Assembly: GCF_023856365.1 (NCBI RefSeq)
Contig: NC_064541.1
Coordinates: 22,856,214-22,920,213, forward strand
Origin: Brienomyrus brachyistius
Lineage: Eukaryota > Chordata > Actinopteri > Osteoglossiformes > Mormyridae
Length of the DNA stretch: 64,000 nucleotides
Direction: 5' to 3'
The position numbers were made by a program, and so were the translations under genes. Below, one piece after another: positions 28,030-42,208 of the stretch. Within the stretch, counting starts at the first letter, position 1, and each line of letters begins with the position of its first letter. The notes beneath the pieces are model-generated. The model ran no database searches and was not told the DNA's origin. It worked only from the letters and a program-made list of their open reading frames with translations.

Positions 28030-30840
28030 GAGCCACAGCCACAATACGGCCAGGCATGCATACAGCACAAATACAAGGGATTATGGTATGAGGAAGGGCA
28101 GTGAAGGCAACATGGCTACAACCCCTGAATGTACAAAGTTACTATAGTACATGTTGGGAACACTACATTTTGCACCCAAGTTTAAATGTTACTGCAAGAA
28201 ATGCGAGATTCCATGGTCACAAAGACAGGTAGCACTTAAGTGAGGCTACCAGAAGAACCAAGCCATACTTGAGTCATGCCACTGACGGTTTTCCATTGTA
28301 AAGTATGTGAGCTGAACCATAATAGCTCTGACATGGCCCTACTTATAAGGAATTCCGAAAATGTGACCAAAAGAAGCTGGTTGCGTCACGACCATCTAGT
28401 TGGTCTAAATCCATGGAGATACCTGTGTTCTGCACATGAATTATCTGAAGGAAAAATTAGTATATTTTTCATCATTAGTAGTATCATACATTGTGATGTA
28501 TCAGTGCATTCCCAATGACTTGGAAAGTGAAAATCTGTAACCTTCTACCTGAAAAGTACTATAGAACAGCTGAACAAAATGGATTTGCGATGCAAATTTC
28601 CGCAAGCGAATAATAATGTTAGTTTTTGATGTGTTAAGATGACAATTCCCACAGACTTGCTCGCAGAAATTAGCGCATACGGTATACATCTATATATCTT
28701 GCAATTTTGTGTGATCCAAATCATTTTCAGTATTGTTTTTCAACTTACGCATCATGTTCAACTTTTTGCAATCTTTCGACAACCTCCAAAAATATTCCTG
28801 TTTAATTGTTCATGACCAACGTGTATATAACCAAAACTGAGAATGTTAAATGCGTGAACGTGAAGGGGCTACTGTATATAGAATTTCAAATAGATGCCAG
28901 GTTAAATCTGATTTTTTACACAAATTTCAAGGTTTCAGATATTGAATAAAGTGAAATGTGGCAAATAACATTAAATAGATTTAAAAGGCAGAAATTATGT
29001 ATCTGTGAATAACCAAAATTTGTGGCAACAGTACTGCATGTTCTTTTGGTTGGTAAATTCTTTTCTCAGTTTCCTACTGTAAGAAAACAACTAAAATAGG
29101 TATCTGACCAATGTTCTCATAATTGTAACCACACATTATCAAATAACAGAGAACTCACAACCATCTTACTTTCTATTTCCCTTGAGTGCTACTTGTATAA
29201 GCCAAAGTTGCTCTTCCTTGAATTTGACCATGTGGGAAAACCAAAAGCCTAGATATCTTGCTATTTACGTTCGAGCTCAGCGTGTTTTGCAATCGGCAAT
29301 ATGCATTTGTGAAGAATGGGGACAGTCCCTGAGTCTGTGGTCAGGGTTCTTGTGTGAATAAACGACTCAGGAGTCCTTTCGTCAGCAAGGTTTTGAGGTA
29401 CTGAGAATTGCCCGACTCGGCAAGTCACGTGGCTTGCAGGCCTGGCAACCAAGCTCGGGCAGGAATGTGTCACTCCACCGTGGGAAGGCCAGATTTATAA
29501 TTCTGTTTTACCGCAACTACACTAAAATTCCACTGAGACCTGTCTTACTCTGCTCCACTGCATCACTGGCAATCTAGATTAATAAAGATTTTAGCAACAC
29601 TAATAATATGCCTATGAAGAAATAACAGTTGAATTCCAAAAATTTCAAAAACGAGGGAATAAATAATAGTAGCAGCGAATACCTGCCTCATTTTCATTCT
29701 TTCTTTCTCTCTCTCTTGCTCTCTCTCTTTTTCTGTGTCTGTGGGTTTCTGTTCATGTGTGTGAGTGCAGCATGAAGTTTCTAGTTCCTCAGAAGTGTCA
29801 TGGTTCCAACTTGCCAAGGAAATGCAAGAGTTTACAAAGAAATGAGCGCCCCATGCAAATGAGTACAATGTGGTGAGAGTGAGTCAGAGTACAGGGAGGT
29901 GACCCTCACCCAAAATGGCCTGTACAGCACAGTATGAACTCTGTACAGTGTACCCTCAATCTTACTGCCAAATCTCAACTCAGCCCGTAATGCTGTTTTT
30001 AGGAAGAAAACAACAAAAAAGAAAAAAATGCTGTATAAGATTCTTTAAAGTCATCCTTTTATTCATATTTTGAATTGAACTTGTAAGTGAACAGTATAGT
30101 ATTCACATGATCAAATCAGACAATAAGAGGTGGTCAGTGACCCAAATTACTTTGTCACCTGGGGACTTTTATGTCTGCTGGTTTGTCAGTTTGGTGGGTA
30201 GGTGGGTAATGATTGGCCTGTGTACCCCCAAATCATTCTCTGAGTGGGAGTATGAAAGAGGGTGTTTCCAAAAAACGACATGGGGGAATCACACATGATG
30301 AGCAACGCAGTGACCAGCTTCAGGTGCAGAGCAGTGGATGTACCCCATCTAATGATTACAATTTTCACTTTTGTCAGCTGGCAGGGTCAGAACTTCCCTT
30401 ATTTGCTGGCCTTTCTGCCCTATAAATGTGAAGGATCTGAGGGTTTAAACTTTACTGATATACTTTAGGACAGAACAAGTTTAACTGATCTTCATGTTGG
30501 TGTAAAACTATGTTTGTAATAGTGTGCTAGAGTAACAATATCAAAACCTTTCATGAAATCACCTCACTATTTGCAGCCACCATCAAACACATTATCACTA
30601 ACACACCTGGTATGGCTAAATAATACCTCACTGACTGTTAAAACTATCTTAATTAATTAATTAATTAATTGAGCTGATTGTGAAATGTTACAAATACATG
30701 GAATTGCTGAGGTGCCCTTAATTTGCATTTGTTCTGATGTTAACATTCTAATGTTAAATGAGTGCTCTTACTACCCAGATGAATAGTTTTCAACATTTCC
30801 TTTGACTCCATAAGACTTTTGCACAGTACTCTCTATATGT
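28030..30840. other. Intergenic, no gene recognised
   Basis: Unique-looking AT-rich sequence. A CT-rich tract lies at about 29,697-29,735 and an ATTA tetranucleotide run at 30,650-30,670. Open frames are short and domain-free. Confidence 0.45.
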
Positions 30841-30865
30841 GTGCATCTATGTGTGTGTGTGTCAG

Positions 30866-31130
30866 TGGGTATACCTATCCTTATGGGGACACAATGTCCC
30901 CATAACGTAATAAATATCAGTTTTTTTCCCCCTATACTGCTTTCCTGGTCCCCATAAGGGAAAACTCTATTTTATAACAACCGATGACTGCTATGAAAAA
31001 GTTACAAATGCAAAAACTTTTCTTGGTTACATATGGTTATGGTTAGGGCAGGGTGGGGGTTAAGGTTGTCATTGTTAGTGTTTTTCCCATAGAAATGAAT
31101 GAGCAATCCCCATAAAGATATGTTTACCCG
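30866..31130 (+). repeat. Dispersed repeat of the 'GGGGACACAATGTCCCC' type, with GT-repeat tail
   Basis: It begins CTTATGGGGACACAATGTCC, has TTTCCTGGTCCCCATAAGGG and a central GGTTATGGTTAGGGCAGGGT block, and ends just before the GT microsatellite at 31,131. A second copy with the same block order is at 54,625-54,895. It is non-coding and of a kind common in fish genomes. Confidence 0.65.
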
Positions 31131-31137
31131 ACGTGTG

Positions 31138-31193
<56 letters not shown>
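31131..31193. repeat. (GT)n microsatellite
   Basis: About 31 GT units with one GC interruption, at the 3' end of the dispersed repeat beginning at 30,866. Confidence 0.95.
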
Positions 31194-31195
<2 letters not shown>

Positions 31196-31199
31196 CAAG

Positions 31200-33430
31200 C
31201 CCATCTTTCAGTTACAAATGATGACTCATTTAGCAGTTTCCAGTTGTTTGTTCATTTGGCTGAAATGTTTCAGAATTTTACTGTAACAGAGAAAAATACA
31301 AATAAACTGAAGGTGCAATTCTATCCCTTTTACTAACACAAGGAATTCTCTGCTTGGCAGATTAAGATGACCATGCATTTCAAGTTCTCTTCACCTTGAC
31401 ATAATTCTATACTATCCCTCACAGGACACTTAGTGCATATTTTTTCTTCAGGCCTACTGTGCATAACCATGGTACATTTCTGGGTTTGGATTTTGTTTTT
31501 CATCCACAGAATTGGTTTTCACAGACCATAAAACACAGAAACTGGCATGTTGTTCTGGCTGTCCCCTGTCTCATGCCCTGTGCTGCCTGGGATGGGCTCC
31601 AGGATCCCCCATAATCCAGTCCTGGAATAGTGCCTCAATGGATGTTTGATCTATCTTTCTAATTGTATCTTTTGCTAAAAAGCAGAAAAATTGCCACAAA
31701 ATCTTTATGTCAGACAAAAACCATGGAAAACAATTGAAGACGAATGGAAGTTCTCCAAAACACAATTAATAGTTTATGATCTTGGAGTTATTAACTCAAT
31801 ACTGGGATATGATCACTGAAAAGGACAAGCATGACATTGCTTAAATGAAAATATGCCTCAGAATTACATTGTAGCATAGATTCAATATATTTCAGCATAG
31901 ATTAAGCTTCGCTAGAGATAAACTCACAGACTAAGTGACTTTCCTGGATCTGATCTCATTTTCTTTTTCCCAGTCACTCCATTCAAACAATAAAGCAGAA
32001 CAACTGTGAAGAACCCTACATATAACAAGCTTCAAGCCGAATGCCCTAATCCTGCGCTTTAGCAAATACCCAATTACCTGAAACCAATAGTAGATAGTAA
32101 ATAGTTTCTGGTAAGTAAATGAGTTGATTAAGCTACTTCCAGGTATTCTGAAGAAAACAAAACTATATGAGTTTCTTTTGGGCTAAAATGTGAATCATGT
32201 GTAGTGCATTGTTCTGAAAGTTTTGGGCTTTTTGTGCACGTCTATGTCGGCTTATGATGCATCCTGGTAATGGCCCTACGACCGCTGTCTCACTTCATGA
32301 CATTCGACACATCCGGATATTCACTAACCCCCCGCAGTTTGTGTTACAGTTAAAAGGCATGTAGCCGCATGGAATGTAGCAGATGTCCCATCTCTAAAGA
32401 GTTCTTTGGGAATCTTCTGCTGAAGAAAAAGTCAGGATATATGTGACCCGTGCTGGCAAAATGAGTCGGAATGCACACAGGCTAATTATGAGCCACAATC
32501 AAAAATTTAGTTTAATGAAAAGTTTAATGAAAGGCTTAGGTGATAAAAGTGATGTGAATCACTTGTCATTACGAGAAGCTCACCACAAACGGTTGCTTTG
32601 TTTGACTGCCACAGTGAAGGTCAGTGTTTCAGGCTGATGAACCGAGAGAATGACACAGAGTCATGGACCTCCTCCACCTCATAGATAGAACTAATTATTT
32701 TATAATATCCATTACAATCAGCACAATCTGAAATTAAATATATGCCATTTTACATTTCAAAAAAACTGATTTCTGACATTTAAAACCCAGTTATATTAGT
32801 ATAGAAAATAATATGCTTCAGGAGAAGTCAAGTAACTTTTATTAAATTAGGCATTATCACACATAGCAATGAAACAAATTATTACTGAGATTTTTGTCAC
32901 TTCAGATCATCTATCAAAAGAGAACTGAAAAGCCTGAAAATTCTGCTAGTTCATAAATTGCAAAAGAGAGCCTCCCGGAGCGGAAAGAACAGGTTCCTAT
33001 CTTCTTACCTAAGCTGGAAGAACAGCAATTAATAAACGGTGATAATAAATGACAATTGCAGTGGCTTGTTTCTCTTAAGGTTCTCTGTAAAACCTTTTAC
33101 AAAGATTTCCATAACAGGCACTGCACATGCCTTGGAAAGCTAGTTTACTATCATTCAGGAGGAACAGAACAGAACTGTGTAGATATGTCAGGCGACTGAA
33201 GACATGGCTATTTTTAAAACAACAAAGATTTTTCATTGAGTAAGATCTGCACTGAGAAATTTCCATCCCAGCAGGCAAAAGGCATTCTGCATTGCACATG
33301 CCATTCAGAGGGATACAAAGCTGTCTTGAAAGAGTGAAATAAATAAACTAAGAAATATACAATATATAAAGCATAAAAAATATGCTTATAATAAATCAAT
33401 GATATGCCATTGATTTACAAGCACGTCAAA
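31200..33430. other. Intergenic, no gene recognised
   Basis: One diverged SINE-like patch near 31,558-31,640 (TGCCTGGGATGGGCTCCAGG). Otherwise AT-rich unique sequence without domain-bearing frames. Confidence 0.45.
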
Positions 33431-36337
33431 TACAGTGAGTAACTTTATCGATAATCTCCCTGAGCTATCGTTTTCGACCAAATTAATGTAGAATCCTGCT
33501 GAACTTGATAGCATTATGGATTGTTTAGCATTTATGCTTAATTCCAGCCTAGATAAAATTGCTTCGTTAAAAATAAAAAAGACCAGAGTAAATAAAACTG
33601 CTCCTTGGAATAATGACCACTTGCGTACTTTAAAAAAGGAGACACAGAAATTAATATGTAAGTGGCGTCAAACTAAACTAGTGGTATTTGAACTAGCATG
33701 GAAAGAGGCTATGGGTAGCTACAAAAAGGCTCTTAGTGCCGCTAAATCAGAATATCTGTCACAACTAATTGAAATAAACAAAAATAATCCTAGATTCCTA
33801 GATTCCTATTTAATATGGTGTGCAAGCTGACTAATAACCAGACTACTACTCAAAGTGTGCCCACGTTATTTTCCAGTGACGACTTTATGAAGTTTTTTGA
33901 CCAAAAAATATGTTCAGTTAGACAGAACATTTTGAATATTCTAATAACTACATTTTCTGGCCTTGACACGGCATGTGCTAATGCTGCACCACCCTATTTG
34001 AAGCATTTACTATGGTTAACCAGTCAGAACTGACGTCCTTAATTTTATCTTCAAATTCATCTACTTGTTTGCTAGACCCTGTTCCAACAAAATTATTCAG
34101 AGTTGAATAATTGATTGAACCGCTACTAGCAATAGTTAACTCCTCAATCAGCATCAGCTATCTACCAAAATCTCTTAAACTAGCAGTAATTAAACCTCTA
34201 TTGTAGAAGCTAAACTTGGATCCCTTAGAAATGACAAACTATAGACCAATCTCTAATCTACTATTTATCTCTAAAATAATACAGAGAGTTATAGCTAGTC
34301 AACTAACATCATTTCTGCAGGAGAATCAGATTTATGAGAGATTTCAGTCTGGGTTTAGAGCTCATCATAGCACAGAAACTGCTCTACTGAAGGTAGTAAA
34401 TGACCTTCTCCTGTCTGCTGACCAAGGCTGTTCCTCGCTCCTAGTGCTGCTTGACTTTAGTACTGCTTTTGATACTATAGACCATGTCATTCTCCTACAT
34501 AGGCATTAACATACTGTAGGCATAAGGGCACTCTCTTGGTTTAAATCTTACCTGTCAGACCGCTATCAGTATGTGAATCTAAATAGTGATTCCTCAGAAC
34601 ATGTCAAGGTCGGATATGGAGTGTCACAAGGTTCAGTTTTAGCTCCCCTACTATTTTCACTATGTCACCCTTAGGCTTAGTTATTCGTAAGCATGGAGTT
34701 AGCTTTCATTGCTTTGCAGATGATACACAATTATATATATCGGCCAAACCAAAAGATAGATGGCAACTTCAGAGAATGGAAGAATGTTTAATGCATATCA
34801 GAAAGTGGATGTCAGACAACTTCCTCCTGTTGAACCTAGACAAGACTGAGGTTCTTCTTACTGGCACTAAAGCCACCAGATGTAAATCGGACATCACAAT
34901 CAATCTGGATGGACTACCTATTACACTGTACTGTTGTTAAAAACCTTGGTCTTATTCTAGACTCTGATCTTTTGTTTGATGTACATGCTTCTAACATTAG
35001 TCGTACCACCTACTATCACCTGTGTAATATTGCCAAGTTAAGAAACACGCTCTCCTTTCAAGATGCAAAGAAATTTGTTCATGCGTTTATTACCTCCAGG
35101 CTCGATTACTGTAATGTCTTATTCTCCGGCTGTCCAAATAGGTCATTAACTAAACTCCAGTTAGTCCAGAATGCAGCAGCCACAGTCCTCACCAAAACTA
35201 AAAAATATGATCATATTACTCCAATTTTATCTTCACTGCACTTTCGTGTTAACTACAAAATACTGCTCTTAACCTATAAAGCTGTAAATGGTTTTGCACC
35301 GCAGTATGTGAGTGACCTCATTTGCAACTACATTCCGAACACTTAGATCACAAGATGCAGGTCTTCTATCCATACCCAGAATAAAGAACGTTACTTTTCG
35401 GGGAAGAGCGGTTATGGAATAAACATCCTATTAGTGTTCGGAACTCAGACACAATCTCTGCTTTTAAGCCAAGGCTTAAGACGTACCTCTTTAGTCAGTG
35501 TTTTGGATTGTAAAATCTCCTTTTCTAAGGTGAATGGGAAATCTGGAGGTTCATAGTCATTTGAGATTAAAGGTGAAAGGGGGGATTGGTGCTGTCGAGC
35601 AATTTTCAACCCTCTAGCATGCTTAGAAATGAAGATATTGTCTCCTGAAAACCCTTATGAATTATATGCGAGTGCAAAAAAGGGGCGTGGCACCCAAATT
35701 TGAAAGGGCCATAACTTTGGACTGCATCAGAATTTTTCAATAAAACTTGCCGAATTTTCAGTGTTCTCTATAAGGATCAAAATACTAAGTTTTCATCAAA
35801 ATCAGGAATGATGCCCATGGAACCTTTCTGGACATTGGTTGATTTGGCACGGACTGACCCTTAAGCTGTTGACGGTAGGTTGGCTTGACGCTAAAATCTC
35901 TGGAAACCCTCATGTCTGTGCTTCCTTCCAGGTCTCTCTTTTAGCCAGGCTGCCATAGTTATTTTAGGTTAGGTGTAGGGCAATAACTCTTCTCCATCTT
36001 CTCTTTTCCAAGCTGATCCCGAGCCGACTCTACACCGTGTGAACCCGCACCTGGACTCCTAGAGATAACAACATGAAACCAACTGGGACTTTACAACTAT
36101 ATGAACTCTAATGAATCTCAGTATGAATGCAGTTTCATGCTCCTCGGTCGCCCAGAGGAATATGGGGTCCCCTTCCGAGTCTAGGTTCCTCTCAAGGTTT
36201 CTTCCTGCTAGAGGGAGTGCCACTGTCACCTCAGGCTTGATTGGTGGGGTTCTGGCCGGTTAAATGTAACGTGCTTTGTGACAATGACTGTTGATAAAAG
36301 CGCTATATAAATAAAATTGAATTGAATTGAATAAAAT
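33430..36337 (+). mobile_element. 5'-truncated L2/CR1-clade non-LTR retrotransposon (LINE)
   Basis: It starts within the region between the endonuclease and reverse transcriptase of ORF2 (TAPWNNDHLRTLKKETQK). It runs through the RT palm ([47 protein letters not shown], a [11 protein letters not shown] block, CFADDTQLYIS with the FADD catalytic box) to the C terminus (FITSRLDYCNVLFSG, NYKILLLTYKAVNG, an ISAFKPRLKTYLFSQCF block near 35,455-35,510). The 3' end, AAAAGCGCTATATAAATAAA followed by TTGAA repeats, is typical of fish L2. The endonuclease is absent and frameshifts and stops are frequent, so it is dead. Such a LINE could have driven the SINEs nearby. Confidence 0.9.
33516..35346 (+). pseudogene. 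Broken L2 ORF2 (reverse transcriptase) pseudogene
   Basis: Successive fragments cover 33,516-33,830, 33,815-34,033, 34,216-34,509, 34,662-34,940 and 34,909-35,346, each in a different frame from its neighbour or separated from it by a stop. The motif order is that of an RT domain and the FADD box is intact. The break next to the [11 protein letters not shown] block (about 34,660) is a small indel. It encodes no functional enzyme. Confidence 0.85.
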
Positions 36338-38683
36338 AACATTAATCCACCCATCCATTTATCTAAAAATCAAACTAAACCTGGGAATATAAGGTTCATC
36401 ATATAACTCAGCTACAGCTCTGGAAAAAATCACAGCAAATTTTGTGGTAAAATTCATGTAGAAAGACATTGACTGCATTCATGTTAATATCTTAGTATCT
36501 TCATAGATAAAATCATCATCCTCCAGTCCCTATATCCTATGGATCTGTTTGATTGCTTTTCCTAAATAATATGCAAGCCACTATCAATCATACTCCATTA
36601 GGATCGCTTCAGTTTTCACATTTTCAGTGAATAGAAGACATTAAGTTATACATTTTATTGATGATATATATTGTTCATGTTTTTAGAAAATTATATATGA
36701 ATAATCTGCAATGTTGTAGTCTTACGTGTTCTAGGAATGATCTCCTTTAATCTCCCTCAGACAGGCTCCAGACCCCCTTGTCACCTGTCCTGCATGAGCA
36801 GCAGGATGGAAAGATATTCATAGATTAAAATCATAAAGTTATTTGTCCAGTAGAGTAGATATATATCGTTGTCGGGGTGTTTGTCTAGCCCATGTAGGGC
36901 TCTGCAAAATCAGGTGATGGGACCACTTACTCATTTCACTTGGTTCTTGTTTCCACTCTCACACAAGACAATTTCTTTTTATTGTGCCCAGGAAAGATGC
37001 CCATCCTCTTCCATGAAGTTTTGATTTGATTCGGATTTTTCCTGAGCAGGTGGTGCCATGGTACAGAGAATAACACTATGGATTTACACCATGTGGTTAG
37101 GTGAATGTGTGAGTCTGAGTAGACTGCTTATCACGTACAAAGTAATGTCTGCAACTGATATGCAGTTATGGAAGATAGACAGATATACAGAATCTCATTT
37201 ACTGTGACAGATGGGTTAGATTAACAGTCTGCAGTGAGGTGACAAACCCAATGAAAGATTACGGTCCCAGATTACGTACCTAGAAATGAAAAGAAAATGA
37301 CATCTTTTTAGAGCCAGTTCTGTAATGACTTGATGCTGAGTACAAGTACAAGTGTAGGGAGAGCAGGATGCATATGTAGAGTCAAGGAGGCTTTACTGAG
37401 GACCATCAAAGTAGATACATGCAACTAAGGGAACACAGACCAACACCTGCACCTTTGACCACAAAGATACGCAACAGATGCTCAACTCACTAGCCTGTGA
37501 GCCTCATGTATAAAGAGAAACTGAGGACGAGCCATGAAGGAACCGCAAAGAGGGACTGGCTGGGTGTGGCACACCATGACGAAGCGGGTACTGCAGACAC
37601 TAGCGAGAGAGTAAAAGATTTGACTGTGAGCCCAATGGAAGATGCAGATTAAATGGTCAACACAGGTAACTGACGCGAAGATAATGACGTGAGGCGTGAA
37701 GTTGGACTACGACTAGCAGGGTAATTAACCAGTTAATAAAATATGGAGAGGTAACCAAGGAGACATTAATGAAGGACACATGGACGGTAAACCTGAAGGC
37801 CCAGCTAATATCTAGAGACCCAGAGTGCCAGAACGTGTGTAACAGTCGGTTCCTGTTTAGACATCAAATTGTTTAAAGGACGCAAGTGTTAACAGTTCCT
37901 AAAATATCTAAATAAATTAGTCTCATTATTAAAGCTTGCAGGGGAGACCAAATACAAAGTTGTATAATTTGTTAAAAGCATTGGACCGTTCGTACTGACA
38001 AAAAAACATTTGATCCAGGACTGGGATTCATTCCCTTCCCCGAATGCCTTCATCAGCTTATTAAATCTACCTCTTAAGCATTTTCTGTTTAGTTAAACCT
38101 TGATTGTTATCATTAGTTCGGTATGAGGTATTATGAATTCATGCCATCCTGGGCATTTTTCAGCATTGATTGCTAGTTGCCAATTGTGTTCTGACCTCCC
38201 ACCTGTTTCTAGACTTTACAATTCCGATTCCAATTTTAGTATTGATTTGTCTGTTCTGGTTTTCCAAGTAATTTCCCGTTGATGAGTTTGAGTTTTGGAT
38301 TTTGTTTTGGAATTGGAGAAAAAACAACCACTAGAATGCTCTGCTCAAAGATCATCATCTGATTCGTTAAAGATAGACATTGATCCTCCAACCATATTAA
38401 TGTGCCACTGTGCATGCAGAATTTACACTTACACTAGTTTACAGTTTTTCGTTTAGAGAAAAGTAGTAAGTGGAAAATATATGACTGATTGCAGGTATAT
38501 AGGCACAATTTTATTCAGAAACGTACAAAAGTCTGGTTGAGGATATGTTAAAGTGATTCATGCATCAATAGCTGCCTGTCCAGAAGTGGAGCATGTTCAG
38601 TTTGGAGCTAAACCCTGGACAGGTCATCACATTACATTTGTTTGGAAATGGACTGTAATAGTTATCTGTGAATAGCTCACTAT
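36338..38683. other. Intergenic; possible older LTR-like repeat inside
   Basis: The stretch at about 37,321-37,844 starts TGTAATGACTTGATGCTGAG and ends GAACGTGTGTAACA. On the minus strand it has a TATA-like site (ctttatacatgag) and an AGTAAA poly(A)-like site, so it may be a solo LTR of another family. No clean target duplication is visible. The rest shows no genes. Confidence 0.35.
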
Positions 38684-38971
38684 TGTCATGCCCGGCCCGT
38701 CGCTCCTCGTGTATGCCACGCCCCCTGCTTACCCACCTGTGCTTCCCTGATCGTACCCAGCTGTGTCCGTTTACTTTCAATCAGTCCTGTCTATTTCAGT
38801 CCTTGTCTTGCCAGAGTTGATTGTCCGTCATTGATGTTACCTGATGTTCGTCGATTTCCGTGGTTCCTGTTCCCCAATAAATCCCCAGTATTTCCCCGTA
38901 CTTCGCTTGCTCGCCTGCTTTCTGCCTGCTTGCCTGCCTGTACGCCTTACCCGTATCCACGGATCGTGACA
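38684..38971 (+). mobile_element. Solo LTR, 288 bp, with perfect 5-bp target duplication
   Basis: It begins TGTCATGCCCGGCCCGTCG and ends CACGGATCGTGACA, so it has TG...CA ends. AATAAA lies at 38,876-38,881 as the probable poly(A) signal. ACTAT is duplicated at 38,679-38,683 and 38,972-38,976. This is the structure of a solo LTR left by recombination between the two LTRs of a retrotransposon. The family is unknown, and no internal gag/pol is present in the window. It is related to 16,544-16,811 in the opposite orientation. Confidence 0.8.
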
Positions 38972-41657
38972 ACTATGACATCTCTTCAGATTTTTTTGAC
39001 ATAGCTGCAAGCAACATTATAAGAAAGAAAAATATAACTTTTCATTCAGTTTTCTAACAAAAGCTATTAAGGGCTTCTTATGTTTTCAATAGGGATACAC
39101 AAAAAGAAACAACTGCCAGTCTTTTGTGGGTCATTTGTAATTTTATTATTTGACTTGTTTAATCAGATGGCCTACAATACATGGTAATTTTCCAGAACAA
39201 AATATTCAAAATAATTCAGACTTCTCCAAGTCCAGTGTGGGATGGGACTGAAGATCAGCTTACTCCATGGTATAATTTTCTTATTTACAATGCCAAATCC
39301 AGCAGCAGAAATCCAATATCTGGTTTTGGAAGGTCTGCTGTGAAGAAACGTATACAATAAGATAATTTGGGTGAAGGTAAGATATTTAATTATTTGGATA
39401 ATGTCTTCTAATATAACTCACTCTGGTTTTGGTTTAGATAGCAAAAATCCATTAGGAGTGATATTAGTTTATAAATTTTTCAAGCGGTTGAAAACTCCAA
39501 AGAGCAAAAAGCATGACCCTCAATCCAAACAGTTGTGTATTATAAATTAAAAATAAAATGTGTAATATCTCATCATTCAAGAGTATGGAAAAATCAACAC
39601 AATAAATGAAATGTAAATGTTTCACATTATTTTCATCTTCATTTGAGTGCAAAATTTAAATAAAATATAATTCTAAAATAACATCATTAAAAGCAGAATG
39701 CCATAAAATGCTGGTAGGAAACTGACTTAGACTTGAACCCCCACCTGTGGGCAAACCTCTCATCACGTCACTTTATATTTGAATTTTCATAATAGTCATG
39801 AAGAATGAGCTGGGCTGGGTCTCCATTAACAATGTCTATTTCCTTCAGTAACACAGGCTGTACAAATTTGAATTGTATGCTTCTCCATATTTTCTTTCCA
39901 TGTTTCATTCACCTGTGCCCAAACAAGCAGATTATTCAAAACAAATTATTTCACAATAGAGTAGATTCCAATGAATCCAGTGAATCTTACTCACACATGA
40001 ACGTTTAACTTGCACGTTTTCGCACATTACAGAATATGTATAGAATATGCTTATAGTGACCACAAAACCTGGCTGTAGAAACTGAGAAAACAATGCAATT
40101 AAATGGTAGATTCAAAAGTCCATAAATGCTTTTCTGGTCAGTAGAGACATAGTGACCCATTCCACCTAAGTTTAGCTATGTTCACAAAGGAGCTTAATCT
40201 GGAAGGAAGAAATGTCTAAAATCCTCTAAAAGGCCTCTGACCTAGACCACTCATTCTTATTTACAAAGACAGAATGTTCATTAGGTTACAACAGACTCAA
40301 GTTTATCCTCTTAATCACATGACCCGATTCTTCTCGTGGGATGTGTAAATCAAAAAAGGCAGTATCTATAGTTGACAAAAAACATTCCACATTATCGTCT
40401 CTAAGATTTCAAGTGGATTATTTTGAACTACGTAACATCACATGAAATGCATAAAGACTTACTGAGCTATAGCAGTGCAAGAATAGAGATGTTAACAGCA
40501 AACACCTAAAAATACCACACACACGCTGTTCCTCTGATGCCTGATTCGCTGACGTGTCATTTAACACTACATAATTCTGGGCTTCGGGCTTTGACCGGTG
40601 TTAAGATTCACTATATTAAAAATGCCACCTGTCATTGTAAATCGAACGTTACTTAAATGTTTTTCTGTGCACTCCAGATTTGCACCACATTGTTATATGC
40701 AAATAAAAATCACAATTAATTTATTTTCAGAAAGAAACAAACAACTTTAGAATAATCCAAAAAGCCTACAGTGTAATGAGCTCATTAATAAATTTTCCCT
40801 AAAAAGGGATCTATTATATGGTGGTGCACATTTGAAGAACTTAAAGTCTACTTAAAATACATTCAGTCAGAAGTAACTACACTGTCATCTGTGCTGTGCT
40901 GGTTTTTACAACAGTCCGTTTTCAATCAGCCATGTTTTAAAAATTCTTTCCCACTCTGAGCAGCACAAAGTGTATGTTTTCATATATCTGTGTGTGTGTG
41001 TCTGTATATATAAAATGTGTGTGTACATATACATACATATATATGTAAATACATATGTATGATATGTAATTTTTTTGTTATTTTTAATCTTCATACATTG
41101 CACGGATGCAAATTAATAACGAAAGGTTACATTTTTCAATTACCTTTGTATTTATATTTTTGATTACACTGCAACATTATTCTTATATAAAAAGCAAAAA
41201 CAGGAACAACACAAATACGGTAGCATTATACATTAAATTTTCATGCTTTTTTTAATTAAGGACATTTGATTATAGATTAAAGACTTTTTAGGCGGCAGCA
41301 GCAAACAAAAACGAGAAACAGTTAATGTTTTGGGTTAATTCAGTAATTTAATCTGAGCCACATTTGTAGCTGGCAGCTACAGCTTGAATTTAAATGTCTA
41401 AAAGGGAATGTAAATTATTTTATGGATTTCTAGGAAACGGGAGTTTCTCATAATAATGATGCAATTATACCCAATTAAAAATTATTGAGCAAAAAAAGTT
41501 TTATCTCAAATCTTTTACTTTTCTCACACACACACGTTTTGTTATACTTTGTTTCTTAGTTTTTCCTTTTTAGAAGTAGGATTTCATAATCTACTACAGT
41601 GGCATTGGGGGTCACAACAGGAATGTCTATTTACTAAAAGGCGAATGAGGGTCAGGG
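38972..41657. other. Intergenic region downstream of aplp1, no gene recognised
   Basis: AT-rich sequence with a short alternating TA/TG patch near 40,985-41,065. No motif-bearing frames. Part may belong to an extended aplp1 3' UTR if a distal poly(A) site is used. Confidence 0.45.
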
Positions 41658-41663
41658 TTTATT
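41658..41663 (-). terminator. aplp1: Candidate aplp1 poly(A) signal
   Basis: AATAAA on the minus strand, about 545 bases past the aplp1 stop codon. It is the first canonical hexamer seen downstream of the stop. Confidence 0.45.
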
Positions 41664-42208
41664 ATTAAGTGCACAATATGTGAGCTTTTGTTGTGTTCCT
41701 GTTACAGTATTTCACTGAAAAAAACTTTCCAGCTATAATCAAAATTATATTCACGAAATGTACTACTACTGTACAACATAAAATATATTTTTTTAAACAA
41801 CTGACTCTGATTCATACAAACAGGGAGATTTCCGAGACTTCGCAGAATCTTCATCTCCGTGATAAACCCCTGTTCTCACACTAGATAATATGTTTAAATT
41901 ACAAATGAAAAACATGCCACACCAGACTCAATCAGCGGCTTTTAACAACAACAACAAAAACAAGATGGTGGTTATTTTTTTTTTTAGAATGTTTACTGTC
42001 AAAAATGTATGAAGGGTTTGGGAGGTAAGGGAATTTACTTGCTTGTCATGTTTGTTGTTGTTGTTATTGATCTTAAAGCAACGTATCGGAATATGAGAGG
42101 TGCTTTCGATGCCCCTCGGTGGGAGAAGAGAGAGCAAGAGAGAGAGAGAAAAAGAGGGAGAGGGAATCCAGTGCTGCAGGAGTAACCAGGTGGCCACATC
42201 CATCCCTT

